The notes beneath the pieces were generated by a model. The model was given only the letters and a program-made list of their open reading frames with translations. It did no database searches and was not told where the DNA came from. From Bradyrhizobium sp. (GTDB taxonomy: Bacteria; Pseudomonadota; Alphaproteobacteria; Rhizobiales; Xanthobacteraceae), in assembly GCA_028290305.1 (NCBI GenBank), contig JAQGKC010000317.1, positions 1 to 16,975 on the forward strand: DNA of 16,975 nucleotides. The letters are read 5' to 3'. The first letter of the stretch is position 1. Every line of letters starts with the position of its first letter. A program made the position numbers and the translations under genes. Below, one piece after another: positions 1 to 7,779 of the stretch.

Positions 1-134
1 CGACTTTTCAGGAGATATCCTTGTCAGATTGGCTTAAACATTCTCCTGCGGAAATGGTGGCGGAGCATCTGAACGTCGACCCAGCTGCGGTCCCGCACTG
101 GCCGGGAGCGACTGCGCGCATCATGCCAGAATGA
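1..134 (+). CDS. C-terminal tail of a cupin protein, probably oxalate decarboxylase-like (partial)
   Basis: The window opens inside a reading frame (codons begin at base 3) that runs 43 residues to a TGA at 132-134. The peptide contains FQEISLSDWL, then an acidic and hydrophobic segment with AEMVAEHLNVDP. This resembles the end of bacterial bicupin oxalate decarboxylases, where an 'ISL..WL...P.E.V..HLN' segment follows the second cupin barrel. Such enzymes use Mn to split oxalate into formate and CO2. All metal-binding residues would lie outside the window, so the activity cannot be judged. The family assignment rests on this tail motif alone and could be another cupin. If right, formate from this enzyme would give a reason for the nearby fdhD gene, which is on the opposite strand. 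Confidence 0.6.
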   Translation, partial: TFQEISLSDWLKHSPAEMVAEHLNVDPAAVPHWPGATARIMPE

Positions 135-416
135 GCGCATTCGAGCGCCCTTCAACGTTATCGCTCCGAGGGAGATGCATCGGTCCGTGAGCCCCTTCTC
201 ACGGACCACACCATGGCGTTTTCCAGAATACCGGGCAATACGGTGGTCACTTTCGAATGACGACGCAGCTCCTCGAGCCGAAGTGCAGGCCCTGGGACGC
301 GCTCAAAACGCTTTGACCGTCACCGCGTCCCGCAGGTCCGGAGGGGCGCAACGCCAGTATCGCCGCTGCGTAATTGTCGAGAGCCGCGTCGGCCAGTCCG
401 CAACCCCGTCGATCTA
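135..416. other. Intergenic stretch with no supported gene
   Basis: Together with the repeat at 417-466 and the bases to 529, this separates the left-edge cupin gene from the end of cydB. Short frames on both strands lack a ribosome binding site and a recognisable protein. The two flanking genes converge here, so transcript ends are expected; I see no hairpin with a T-tract. Confidence 0.5.
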
Positions 417-466
417 GAGCATGATCCGGAAAAGTGGGTACCGGTTTTCCGAAAAAGATCATGCTC
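417..466. repeat. Rhizobiales-type palindromic intergenic repeat
   Basis: A 50-base imperfect palindrome. The outer arms GAGCATGATC (417-426) and GATCATGCTC (457-466) are exact reverse complements. The inner arms CGGAAAA (427-433) and TTTTCCG (445-451) also pair, and KpnI-like GGTACC lies near the centre. I recognise this 'GAGCATGATCCGGAAAA' type from many intergenic regions of Bradyrhizobium and relatives. It lies between the convergent cupin gene and cydB, where it could fold in the 3' ends of both transcripts and act in termination or mRNA stability. That role is inference. Confidence 0.8.
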
Positions 467-529
467 AAACAAAAGATAGAATGGGATGACGATTCGAAGA
501 AAAGTCATCGAACTCTAGTTCATCCCCGA

Positions 530-1513
530 TCAATGACCAGGCATCGACCCGACTTTACCCCTGAAGACACGATAGCTGATAACAGCGTAGAACAGCATGA
601 GCGGATAGACAAAGAGGCCCTCGCCCCAGAACATGAACGCCAGCGTGGAATGGGGCGCCGCCGCCGCATCGATCGTCATGGTAAAGGGAATCATATAGGG
701 CCAGAATGACATCGCCAGCGTGCCGAAGGCGGACACGAAAATCAGCGTGACCATGTGGAACGGCCAGTAGTCGTTATGGTGCAGGATGCTGCTTGCAAGC
801 ACCAGCGCCGCAACGGCACCGATCGCCGGGAAGACGAACAGGTATGGCCTGTCGATCCATCGATGCATGATCGGAAGATTTTCGACGAGCGCGTGGATGA
901 AAACGGCGACCAGAAATGCCAATACTGCGATTGCAAGTACCGGGATCTGGCGGCGCGCCGCGTCGCGGGTTGGGCCCTCGGACTTTCTGACCAACCAGCA
1001 TGCACCGAGAAGCGCATAGCCAAGGCAAAGTCCGACGCCGCATAATAATGCGAAAGGAGTGAACCAGCCGAACACGCCGCCGGAATACTCGCCGTCCGTG
1101 AAGTGCAGCCCTTCCACCAGCGCGCCGACCATCACTCCCTGCATGAAGCTCGCGGCAAGCGAGCCCGTAGCAAAGCAAAACTCCCATAGCCACCGCGAGC
1201 GTGCAGCCTTGTTGCGATACTCGAACGAGACACCGCGCAGGATTAAACCCAGCAGCATGATGATAACGGGGATGTAGAAGGCAGATAGCAGCGTCGCGTA
1301 AACAATCGGAAACGCGCCCCACAAGATCACGCCGGTGACAACGAGCCAGGTCTCATTACCATCCCATACCGGTGCGACCGTATTGAGCATGATGGTTCGG
1401 CCGTCTTCGCTGCGCGTCAAGCTGAATAGCATGCCGACACCAAGATCGAATCCGTCGAGCAGCAGATAGAGCAGCATGCTGATGACAAGAAGCGAAATCC
1501 AAAACATGACCAT
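530..1513 (-). CDS. cydB: Cytochrome bd-type ubiquinol oxidase subunit II (CioB-like)
   Basis: The second subunit of the cytochrome bd quinol oxidase, an inner-membrane complex that oxidises ubiquinol and reduces O2 to water without pumping protons. The protein has 327 residues and many hydrophobic helices. The family signatures are near the N-terminus: DGFDLGVG at about residues 20-27 and WDGNETWLV at about 50-58. It is shorter than E. coli CydB (379), which fits the cyanide-insensitive (Cio) branch. The ATG at 1513 lies 2 bases past the cydA stop (TAG, 1518-1516). GGGAGA inside the end of cydA serves as ribosome binding site, so translation is probably coupled. A second in-frame ATG two codons later is possible. 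No cydX-like frame or cydCD genes are visible. Confidence 0.95.
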   Translation of the reverse strand: MVMFWISLLVISMLLYLLLDGFDLGVGMLFSLTRSEDGRTIMLNTVAPVWDGNETWLVVTGVILWGAFPIVYATLLSAFYIPVIIMLLGLILRGVSFEYRNKAARSRWLWEFCFATGSLAASFMQGVMVGALVEGLHFTDGEYSGGVFGWFTPFALLCGVGLCLGYALLGACWLVRKSEGPTRDAARRQIPVLAIAVLAFLVAVFIHALVENLPIMHRWIDRPYLFVFPAIGAVAALVLASSILHHNDYWPFHMVTLIFVSAFGTLAMSFWPYMIPFTMTIDAAAAPHSTLAFMFWGEGLFVYPLMLFYAVISYRVFRGKVGSMPGH

Positions 1514-1515
1514 TT

Positions 1516-2928
1516 CTATTCTCCCGCACCGATGTAGTGCCGCGCAGCGACCGGCTTTTGGTCGGCGACCGACATCGGCCGATTGGGCACGGCGTCGTAT
1601 GAAGGTTCAACCAGAGCCCGCGACGGGCCCGCGCGCAGAAGCCGATAGATGTAATAGGTGCCGAACGAAAAGATGAACACGTAAACCTCGCCGAACAGGA
1701 TGAGTGAGGTTATCGCCGCCGGCGCAGTCAGGAATGGAGTCATGGCGTCGGCCGTTCGCAGCAGGCCGTAAACCACCCAGGGCTGGCGCCCCACTTCCGC
1801 CGTGTACCAGCCGGTGAGGATGGCAACGAACGGCAGCGGAAAACTGAGAAAGATTGACCAAAGCACGAGGCGGTTTCGCTCGAGGCGATGCCTGACGCTC
1901 AGATACGATCCAAGCCACGAGAGGGCGAGCATGACCAATCCGCAGCCGACCATGATGCGGAAGGTCGCGAACGGGATCAGCACCGGAGGGCGGTCCTGAG
2001 GCGGAAAATCGGTCAATCCGACTTCCTTGGAGGTGAGGCTCATGCTGCCGATGATGCTTCCCAAGACCGGTATCTTGATCTCGTACTTGTTGGCTTCGGT
2101 CGCTGGATCGGGGAGCGCGATCAGCACCTCGCCCGCGGGTTGTTCGTCGTGCCAGCGACCCTCGATCGCCGCGAACTTCGCAGGCTGGTAATCGTGGACG
2201 TAGTCGCCGACAAAATGTCCGAACAGGAGCTGCACAGGAACGAGCACTGCCGCAAGGAATAGACCCATACGGAGCATGATCCTCGCTTCGGCATAATATT
2301 CTCCGCGCAACAGATACCATGCCCCCGTCGCTGCAACGCAGAAGGCACCAGCGAGATAGGCGGCCAGCAACATGTGCGGAAAGCGTGACCATACCACCGA
2401 GTTGAAGATGATTTTTGACCAATCGTTTGGCACGAAATCGCCATTTTGCATGACATAGCCGACCGGGACCTGCATCCAGCTGTTGTTGGTCATGATCCAG
2501 AATGCCGAAAGCGTCGTCCCCAGCGCCACCATTGCGGTCGAGAACAGGTAGAACCCCGGCGCAACCCGCTTCCGTCCGAAAACGAGGACACCGAAGAAGC
2601 CGGCCTCCAACGTGAAGGCCCAGAATGTCTCGAATGACAACAGCGGCCCCTGGATGGGCCCCGACATCTTCGACAGCACGCTCCAGTTCGTGCCGAACTG
2701 GAATGCCATCACGATTCCCGATACTACTCCAAGGCCAAAGGCGACGCCGAATATCTTGAGCCAGAACTCGAACAGGGCCTGGTACACCGGCCGGCCGGTT
2801 CGCAGATGCAGCGCCTCAAGAACGGTGAGCCACGCGGCAAGACCGATGGTGAATGCAGGGAAAATGATGTGGAACGAGATGGTGAAGCCAAATTGTATCC
2901 GTGACAGAAGAAGCGCCGTCGGATCCAT
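1516..2928 (-). CDS. cydA: Cytochrome bd-type ubiquinol oxidase subunit I (CioA-like)
   Basis: The catalytic, haem-binding subunit of the bd oxidase. The protein has 470 residues. Visible family features are His20 in 'FTISFHIIFPA' (the haem b595/d ligand, H19 in E. coli), the conserved acidic residues in FETFWAFTLEAGFFG at about 99-113, and the quinol-site region with GWYTAEVGRQPWVVYG at about 370. The length and compact Q-loop region match the cyanide-insensitive CioA branch more than the longer E. coli CydA (522). The start at 2928 has AAGGAAG about 8 bases upstream. The gene is followed at once by cydB. In alphaproteobacteria such oxidases commonly serve in low oxygen or when haem-copper oxidases are blocked. 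I found no exact FNR/FixK box (TTGAT-N4-ATCAA) upstream. Confidence 0.96.
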   Translation of the reverse strand: MDPTALLLSRIQFGFTISFHIIFPAFTIGLAAWLTVLEALHLRTGRPVYQALFEFWLKIFGVAFGLGVVSGIVMAFQFGTNWSVLSKMSGPIQGPLLSFETFWAFTLEAGFFGVLVFGRKRVAPGFYLFSTAMVALGTTLSAFWIMTNNSWMQVPVGYVMQNGDFVPNDWSKIIFNSVVWSRFPHMLLAAYLAGAFCVAATGAWYLLRGEYYAEARIMLRMGLFLAAVLVPVQLLFGHFVGDYVHDYQPAKFAAIEGRWHDEQPAGEVLIALPDPATEANKYEIKIPVLGSIIGSMSLTSKEVGLTDFPPQDRPPVLIPFATFRIMVGCGLVMLALSWLGSYLSVRHRLERNRLVLWSIFLSFPLPFVAILTGWYTAEVGRQPWVVYGLLRTADAMTPFLTAPAAITSLILFGEVYVFIFSFGTYYIYRLLRAGPSRALVEPSYDAVPNRPMSVADQKPVAARHYIGAGE

Positions 2929-2944
2929 CAGAGTCTTCCTTTCC

Positions 2945-2956
2945 GCTCATATGAGC
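2945..2956. promoter_or_regulatory. 12-base perfect palindrome upstream of cydA
   Basis: GCTCATATGAGC is a perfect palindrome 16 bases upstream of the cydA start codon. It sits in the likely leader or promoter region between fdhD and cydA. It could be an operator half-site pair, but it is short and could be chance. Confidence 0.25.
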
Positions 2957-3152
2957 ATTGATCCGGGCATCGAAAGGCTCAGTCCCAAGTCGCGCAAGGA
3001 TCGAACGAGGCTTCAGAGGCCAACCAAAGAGCTATGTGCAAATCGGGCTGCCAGCTTCCCGAAGCGAACGCCTTTTGCGGATTTGCATGCTAGCAACAAG
3101 ATGCTTGAAAACAGCGAGACCGAATCTTTTCCCCCACGAGCTTTGCTCGGGA

Positions 3153-3980
3153 TCAAGCTGCGACTATTCCGGCCTCGGAGAAGATGAGGCGATCGGGATG
3201 CGTGAACACCTCGTAGCCGTCCTCCCGAGCGACAGCGACGAGCGTGATGCCTGCCTTGTCGGCCGTTTCGATCGCGAGCGTTGTCGGCGCTGAAATGGCG
3301 ACCAGCACCGGCACGCCGATCATCGCCGCTTTCTGAACCATTTCTACGGAGACACGGCTCGTAAGAAGGACGGCGCCGGTCGAGCACGGCGCATTGCGCT
3401 GTACGAGCGCGCCGGCAAGCTTGTCGAGCGCGTTATGGCGGCCGACATCCTCTCGGACCGGACCGATGCCACTCGAGGGCTCCCAAAACGCGGCCGCATG
3501 CATGGACCGGGTTTTCTGATTGAGGCCTTGCAATGGCGCCAGCCCGCGCATGGCGTTCAGCAAGTCGCGCGCGCGAAACATCTTGCTGTTCGCAACCCGC
3601 GGCGGGGCTGGGCAAGCCTGCTCGAGGCTTTCGATGCCGCAGAGCCCGCAGCCGACCGGACCCAGAATTGCGCGGCGCCGAACAAAAAAAGACATGGTTC
3701 GCTTTTCGTCGAGCCACATTCGAATTTCAACGCCAAGATCGGTCTCGATCAGTTCGATACTCATGATCTCGTCAGCCCGTTTAACGATGCCTTCCGTCAG
3801 CGTGAAGCCGACACCAAAGTCGCTGAGATCGGCGGGCGTGGCCATCATCACCGCATACGAAGACCCGTTGTAACTCAAAGCGATGGCTTTCTCCTCGGCC
3901 ACCAGCCTCGACGACAGCGTCGGACTTCCTCCGCGCCAAACGAGCTTCGTCATTTCGTTGAACGCGCAACTGGTGGTCAT
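3153..3980 (-). CDS. fdhD: Formate dehydrogenase accessory sulfurtransferase FdhD
   Basis: FdhD moves sulfur from a cysteine desulfurase to the molybdenum/tungsten-bis-MGD cofactor of formate dehydrogenases and is needed for their activity; it acts in the cytoplasm. The 275-residue protein shows the family signatures: DFGVGFTLTEGIV at about 54-66, the CGLCG motif with Cys111 and Cys114 (the sulfur-carrying CxxC), and EDVGRHNALDKL at about 178-189. Length is typical. The ATG at 3980 has GGAG about 9 bases upstream; an in-frame Met at residue 10 is an alternative start. No formate dehydrogenase structural gene lies in the window, so the client enzyme must be encoded elsewhere. The gene reads toward cydA with a 224-base gap, so co-transcription is possible but not shown. 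Confidence 0.96.
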   Translation of the reverse strand: MTTSCAFNEMTKLVWRGGSPTLSSRLVAEEKAIALSYNGSSYAVMMATPADLSDFGVGFTLTEGIVKRADEIMSIELIETDLGVEIRMWLDEKRTMSFFVRRRAILGPVGCGLCGIESLEQACPAPPRVANSKMFRARDLLNAMRGLAPLQGLNQKTRSMHAAAFWEPSSGIGPVREDVGRHNALDKLAGALVQRNAPCSTGAVLLTSRVSVEMVQKAAMIGVPVLVAISAPTTLAIETADKAGITLVAVAREDGYEVFTHPDRLIFSEAGIVAA

Positions 3981-4267
3981 TGGGGTAGCTCCAACCGTGT
4001 GGCCGCGGTATCGGTTCTACGACTTGTTCACGGCAACTTCTTCCCAACAAAGCGCGGGCCTTTCTGGTTTGCACGATTGATGCGTACGGCAGGGAGGCTG
4101 TCTTCAGACGCAGCGCTCCGCCGCCTCCGTCGGACGCGTGCGAACAGGGAAGACTCGCAGTTCGAGACCCGGCAATTACCGTCCTCGAAGCCTGGTTGCT
4201 TCAATACGTGCTGGAGGGACCTCAGCCCGAGCGACCGACCGCACGGACTCTCGCAAGGATAGATATC

Positions 4268-4738
4268 ATGCAACAGATAACACTGACTGAGACGGCTTTG
4301 AGGAGCGACGCCAGTTCGCGCTCGCCAGCCAACGCCGACCGGCGATCGCTTCATGAAATGCTGACGCCGTTCCCTGTCGCCTACTTCACGGGCGCTTTCG
4401 TCACCGATCTGGCCTATTGGCAAACTGCCAATGTGATGTGGGAAAGGTTTTCCGTCTGGCTGATCGCTGCCGGGCTGATCGCGGCGATCTTTGTGGCTTT
4501 GGCTGCCATCATCGATCTTGCAAGCGGGAGGCAAAAGCCGGCCTGGGCTCACGCGTTGGCGTACGTGTTTGCGGCCCTGCTATCGCTAATAAACGTCTTT
4601 GTTCACAGCCGCGACGCTTACACCGCCGTTGTGCCGACCGGCCTGACGCTGTCAGGCCTCGTCTTCGTCATTCTGTTGGCTGCGACCTCGGCCGGTTGGG
4701 CCTTTACCTCCCCTCATCGCGTTGGAGCAGACAAATGA
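4268..4738 (+). CDS. DUF2231-type four-helix inner-membrane protein
   Basis: A 156-residue protein that resembles the DUF2231 membrane family. After a polar N-terminus of about 30 residues comes HEMLTPFPVAYFTGAF, the start typical of this family. Four hydrophobic segments follow, at about 33-50, 60-82, 92-112 and 120-146. The conserved 'H...FPVA' histidine (His29) and a histidine in the NVFVHSRD loop could bind metal or haem; that is a guess. The start at 4268 is chosen because AAGGA lies about 8 bases upstream; an in-frame start at 4196 gives a polar extension without support. The stop overlaps the next gene (ATGA), so the two are surely co-translated. The partner is a PQQ-type dehydrogenase lipoprotein, which suggests this protein may anchor it or carry its electrons. 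Confidence 0.85.
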   Translation: MQQITLTETALRSDASSRSPANADRRSLHEMLTPFPVAYFTGAFVTDLAYWQTANVMWERFSVWLIAAGLIAAIFVALAAIIDLASGRQKPAWAHALAYVFAALLSLINVFVHSRDAYTAVVPTGLTLSGLVFVILLAATSAGWAFTSPHRVGADK

Positions 4739-6093
4739 TGCGCGTAGTTGCACGCTTAGCGAAGCCGGCACGCTTTGCCACGATCCTGGTTGCGCTCGCT
4801 GGTTTGGGACTGGCGGGTTGTGACGATAATGGCGGCGACCCGAAGAAGGAGATAGGCGCCGATCCCATGTTGCCGGCCCTGCAACAATATTTGCTGCCGC
4901 CGATACACATAGCGAAACCGGTCGCGTGGGGAGACGAAACGCCGAAGGTTCCGCAGGGACTGCAGGTCCGTGCATTGGCGACCGGATTCCAGCATCCGCG
5001 ATCGCTCTACGTCCTGCCCAACGGTGATGTACTGGTAATCGAGAGCAATGGTCCGAAGCCACCGATTTTCCGCCCGAAGGACATCGTGACCGGCTGGGTC
5101 GAATGGTTCGCCGGCGCGAAAGCAAAGGATGCCAACCGCATCACTCTTCTCCGCGACAGCAATGGCGACGGAATTCCCGAGGTGCGAACGGTGTTTTTGG
5201 ACCACCTCAACTCGCCTTTTGGCGTCGCCCTGGTCGGCCACGATCTCTACGTAGCGAACACTGACGCCATCATCCGCTATCCATATCAGGATGGAGAAAC
5301 CACGATTACCGATCCAGGTACGAAGTTGACCGACCTTCCTGGCGGACCCATCGATCATCACTGGACAAAAGCTCTGTTGGCCAGTCCGAATGGCTCCAAG
5401 CTGTATGTCGGGGTCGGATCAAACAGCAACATCACCGAAAATGGCATCGGTGCGGAATATGAGCGAGCCGCCATCTGGGAGGTCGACCGGACAACAGGCG
5501 CGCATCGTATCTATGCGAGCGGCCTACGCAATCCGACCGGCCTGCAGTGGGAACCCGGGACCGGCAAGCTCTGGGCGATCGCCAACGAGCGCGATGAGAT
5601 AGGGCCTGACCTGGTGCCGGACTACCTGACCTCGGTGCGCGATGGAGGTTTCTACGGCTGGCCATACAGCTACTATGGTGACCATCTCGACCCACGCGTC
5701 CAACCGCAACGGCCGGACCTCGTGGCCAAAGCGATCGTGCCGGACTACGCCCTGAGTTCTCACGTGGCACCACTGGGGCTCGCCATGTACACCGGCACCG
5801 AGCTTCCCGAAAGCTATCGAGGCGGAGCATTCGTCGGCGAGCATGGAAGCTGGGATCGAACGCCACTGAATGGCTACAAGGTCGTCTTCGTTCCGTTCAG
5901 CGGCGGAAAGCCCAGCGGGCCGGCGCAGGACGTGGTTACGGGCTTTCTCGATGCGAACGACCATGCGCGCGGTAGGCCGGTTGGTTTGGCAGTCGACCGC
6001 AGCGGCGCATTGCTGATCGCCGATGACGTTGGCGACACCGTGTGGCGGCTGTCTTCCACTCGCCAAACCACTTCGCAGAAGGCGGCCGATTAG
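4735..6093 (+). CDS. PQQ-dependent sugar/sorbosone dehydrogenase-family lipoprotein
   Basis: A 452-residue exported protein of the soluble-glucose-dehydrogenase / L-sorbosone dehydrogenase family, a six-bladed beta-propeller that oxidises sugars or aldoses using PQQ. Residues 1-28 form a lipoprotein signal with lipobox L26-A-G-C29, so the mature protein should be tethered to a membrane on the periplasmic side. Family features include GFQHPRSLYVLPNGDVLVIE at about 84-103, a Ca-site-like DSNGDGIPE, the GLRNPTGLQWEP segment and YGWPYSYYGDH. Nothing in the sequence fixes the substrate. The ATG at 4735 overlaps the upstream DUF2231 stop by 4 bases; a second ATG follows directly. Reading further upstream in this frame only crosses the previous gene. 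No PQQ synthesis genes are in the window. Confidence 0.9.
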   Translation: MMRVVARLAKPARFATILVALAGLGLAGCDDNGGDPKKEIGADPMLPALQQYLLPPIHIAKPVAWGDETPKVPQGLQVRALATGFQHPRSLYVLPNGDVLVIESNGPKPPIFRPKDIVTGWVEWFAGAKAKDANRITLLRDSNGDGIPEVRTVFLDHLNSPFGVALVGHDLYVANTDAIIRYPYQDGETTITDPGTKLTDLPGGPIDHHWTKALLASPNGSKLYVGVGSNSNITENGIGAEYERAAIWEVDRTTGAHRIYASGLRNPTGLQWEPGTGKLWAIANERDEIGPDLVPDYLTSVRDGGFYGWPYSYYGDHLDPRVQPQRPDLVAKAIVPDYALSSHVAPLGLAMYTGTELPESYRGGAFVGEHGSWDRTPLNGYKVVFVPFSGGKPSGPAQDVVTGFLDANDHARGRPVGLAVDRSGALLIADDVGDTVWRLSSTRQTTSQKAAD

Positions 6094-6148
6094 TTCGAGG
6101 GACGCAAGCCATCCAGAGTGGGTAAATTCGGCTCGGTCATCATGACAT

Positions 6149-6511
6149 ATGATATCCGTGTCGGATTTTCCTACGCTGGGCATTTCCGCAGATTTGAGAT
6201 TCCTCTTTGCTCTGCGTCTCTTCGGATCGTTTCAGTTCAAGGCGGACGCAAGCGCATCCGATTATGGCATCTCGCCGCCGGATGGCTGTTTCCATCCGCA
6301 ACCGCCATCCTCCATTCTTCTGGTCGCGGGTGTGACGACCTCATGCAGCGACATCGATGCGCTGATGATCGCACCGTCGGCCAAGCCGCCCAAGGCACCT
6401 GGTCAGATGGACGGCCCTGGTGGCGCGTTGGTTGAATGGGAACTCAAACGTAAACCTACGTATAGCTGTCCGATGCCTTTTGTTATCCGATGCTTACCTC
6501 GGTGTAATTGA
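6149..6511 (+). CDS. Doubtful hypothetical ORF, possibly a decayed gene
   Basis: A 120-residue frame whose middle part (about residues 25-85, with KADASASDYGISPPDG and a hydrophobic SILLVAGV) has codon third positions rich in G and C, like real genes around it. The first 20 and last 30 residues look unlike a protein of this genome, and there is no convincing ribosome binding site before the ATG. I do not recognise the product. It may be the remains of a gene, or a chance open frame. Confidence 0.25.
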   Translation: MISVSDFPTLGISADLRFLFALRLFGSFQFKADASASDYGISPPDGCFHPQPPSSILLVAGVTTSCSDIDALMIAPSAKPPKAPGQMDGPGGALVEWELKRKPTYSCPMPFVIRCLPRCN

Positions 6512-6732
6512 GCCAAGAGCTCCGGCAGCCTTAGTCTATGCCATAAGAGATAGCCGATTGCGGGCTACGAACTCAGCGCACCGGTATCCGCGCAACCGCA
6601 ATCAGCATGACGCATCGGGTCTAGCCCCGCGCGCGGATCGACCGTGGCAAGCACGTCCGCTGCTTTGCCCCGGTGGTCACAAAATACGTCTCAGGCTCTG
6701 CGCGCGGCGGCTTAATTTGGACCCGAAAGCCA

Positions 6733-6752
6733 GCTTCACCCGCGCGTGAAGC
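6733..6752. promoter_or_regulatory. Hairpin in the leader region of the small zinc-protein pair
   Basis: GCTTCAC and GTGAAGC form an exact 7-bp stem around a 6-base CCGCGC loop, ending 45 bases before the start of the small Cys protein. There is no T-tract, so it is more likely a leader structure or operator than a terminator. Confidence 0.3.
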
Positions 6753-6797
6753 GCGACCGTTACGACGCTATAGAACGACGACCCAAAGGAGACGCCG

Positions 6798-6986
6798 ATG
6801 AAGATCAATCAGAACCAGAGAGTTCACAATAGCTCGACAAAGCGTTGTGCCATCTGTGACGGACGATTTGGTCTTATCCGCTATCACGTCAGCCGAACAG
6901 CTCTCTGCTCAACCAAGTGCGTGGACCGCTTCAAAGTACGCCGCGAGAACGATCGTAACTGGCTGCTCCGATGCCTGTCTGCCTGA
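6798..6986 (+). CDS. Small CX2C...CX3C zinc-finger-like protein
   Basis: A 62-residue basic protein. Cys17-x2-Cys20 and Cys37-x3-Cys41 are spaced like a treble-clef or TRASH-type zinc site, within CAICDGRFGLIR and LCSTKCVDRFK. The ATG at 6798 has AAAGGAGA about 7 bases upstream, a strong ribosome binding site. No signal peptide or membrane segment is present, so it should be cytoplasmic. I recall similar very short proteins in Bradyrhizobium genomes, without known function. The next gene encodes a protein with almost the same Cys layout, so the two probably arose by duplication or act together. A role in metal sensing or nucleic-acid binding is possible but unproven. Confidence 0.75.
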   Translation: MKINQNQRVHNSSTKRCAICDGRFGLIRYHVSRTALCSTKCVDRFKVRRENDRNWLLRCLSA

Positions 6987-7100
6987 CACGCTCGCAGAAG
7001 CAGTGACAGGAGCGAATAGGGCCGCGCTGTAAAACTCGTGACGGCGCATAGATCGGACGCCATGCGCTCCATCGACCGCTCCGAGCCTGGAGATGACCTC

Positions 7101-7382
7101 ATGAGATTCGTATTGGTGCATGGCATGACGCCATTTTCGCAAGCTCGTTGTGCTTGCTGCAATCAGCCGATCTCGGCGGGCTATCTGCGAGATACCGGGA
7201 CACGGCTCTACTATTGTGATCCTGATTGCTACGCCCTCAGCGCAATCGAACAGCCTCGGGATCTGCCTCTTCATGCGCCCCAAGCCAGCGAACTCACGGA
7301 CGCCGCGTTGAGCTCGCCTCCGCTGTTTGGAGCGATTGTCTCCTTTCCGCGCTTTCAACCGCCACCGAATGCAGTGGACTAG
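7101..7382 (+). CDS. Small CX2C...CX3C zinc-finger-like protein, second of a pair
   Basis: A 93-residue protein starting MRFVLVHGMTP. Cys17-x2-Cys20 (in RCACCNQPI) and Cys39-x3-Cys43 (in YYCDPDCY) repeat the layout of the preceding gene, with an 18-residue rather than 16-residue spacer. The tail after residue 50 is Pro-rich and probably unstructured. The ATG at 7101 is preferred because GGAG lies 8 bases upstream; a GTG at 7038 would add 21 residues with no good ribosome binding site. It follows the first small Cys gene by 114 bases and is followed by the hairpin terminator at 7457-7486. I recall similar short proteins from Bradyrhizobium; function unknown. Confidence 0.75.
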   Translation: MRFVLVHGMTPFSQARCACCNQPISAGYLRDTGTRLYYCDPDCYALSAIEQPRDLPLHAPQASELTDAALSSPPLFGAIVSFPRFQPPPNAVD

Positions 7383-7779
7383 AGGGCCGGAGGGCCGGAG
7401 TTTGCGCGCCTTCATCGCGACAGACGGTCTATCCATATTTCGCCATGGCTAGAAAAGACGGCGGATCATTGGGATGATCCGCCGTCAGGCTGGCACCCGT
7501 CCAGGGCAAAAGACTGGGTACCCGGGGGAGAGCTGCAGACTAGATGAGACTGGGTACGATTGTATTTTCGATCCGCACGTAGTTTGTCTAAACCGACTGA
7601 AGAGGATGCGGCTGAAAGCGTCCGCAAATCGGCGCCTGCGCGCAGCGATACTGCAGCCAAAACTCGGCCAAAGACGATCCTCGGTTGAATCTATCTCTAT
7701 AAAGCCGGCTTCGCGCACGACCATGAAACTGACCAATCCACTCGCACACTCGTCCGGACGCGGACCCGCACGCAACCAA
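7383..7779. other. Convergent gap, terminator plus 290 bases without a supported gene
   Basis: This separates the small zinc-protein pair from the end of the single-domain response regulator. Apart from the hairpin at 7457-7486 and a short GGAGGGCC direct repeat just after 7382, I see nothing. Minus-strand frames here overlap the regulator's end and lack ribosome binding sites. Confidence 0.5.
7457..7486 (-). terminator. Strong hairpin terminator, probably bidirectional
   Basis: GACGGCGGATCAT (7457-7469) and ATGATCCGCCGTC (7474-7486) form an exact 13-bp stem with a 4-base loop. Read on the minus strand the stem is followed by TTTTCTA, a classic intrinsic terminator for the response-regulator transcript arriving from the right. 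On the plus strand there is no T-tract, but a stem this strong may also stop transcripts of the small zinc-protein genes. Confidence 0.85.

Larger units (their letters stand above)
6094..6797. other. Long gap with one doubtful ORF and a leader hairpin
   Basis: About 700 bases between the dehydrogenase and the first small zinc protein. It holds the doubtful frame described at 6149-6511 and a small hairpin at 6733-6752. No clear terminator follows the dehydrogenase. Nothing else was recognised. Confidence 0.5.

Noticed and set aside
1607..2422. Minus-strand open frame inside cydA in another frame
   Set aside because: It lies wholly within cydA, and its translation is Arg/Ser-rich and unlike any protein family.
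2929..3152. FNR/FixK-type site upstream of cydA (TTGATCCGGGCATCGA at about 2959)
   Set aside because: The half-sites do not have the TTGAT-N4-ATCAA spacing or sequence, so it is not a credible anaerobox.
3435..4262. Plus-strand open frame of 275 codons opposite fdhD
   Set aside because: It is antisense to the well-supported fdhD gene, is rich in Arg/Pro, has no known motif and no ribosome binding site. High GC makes such frames common.
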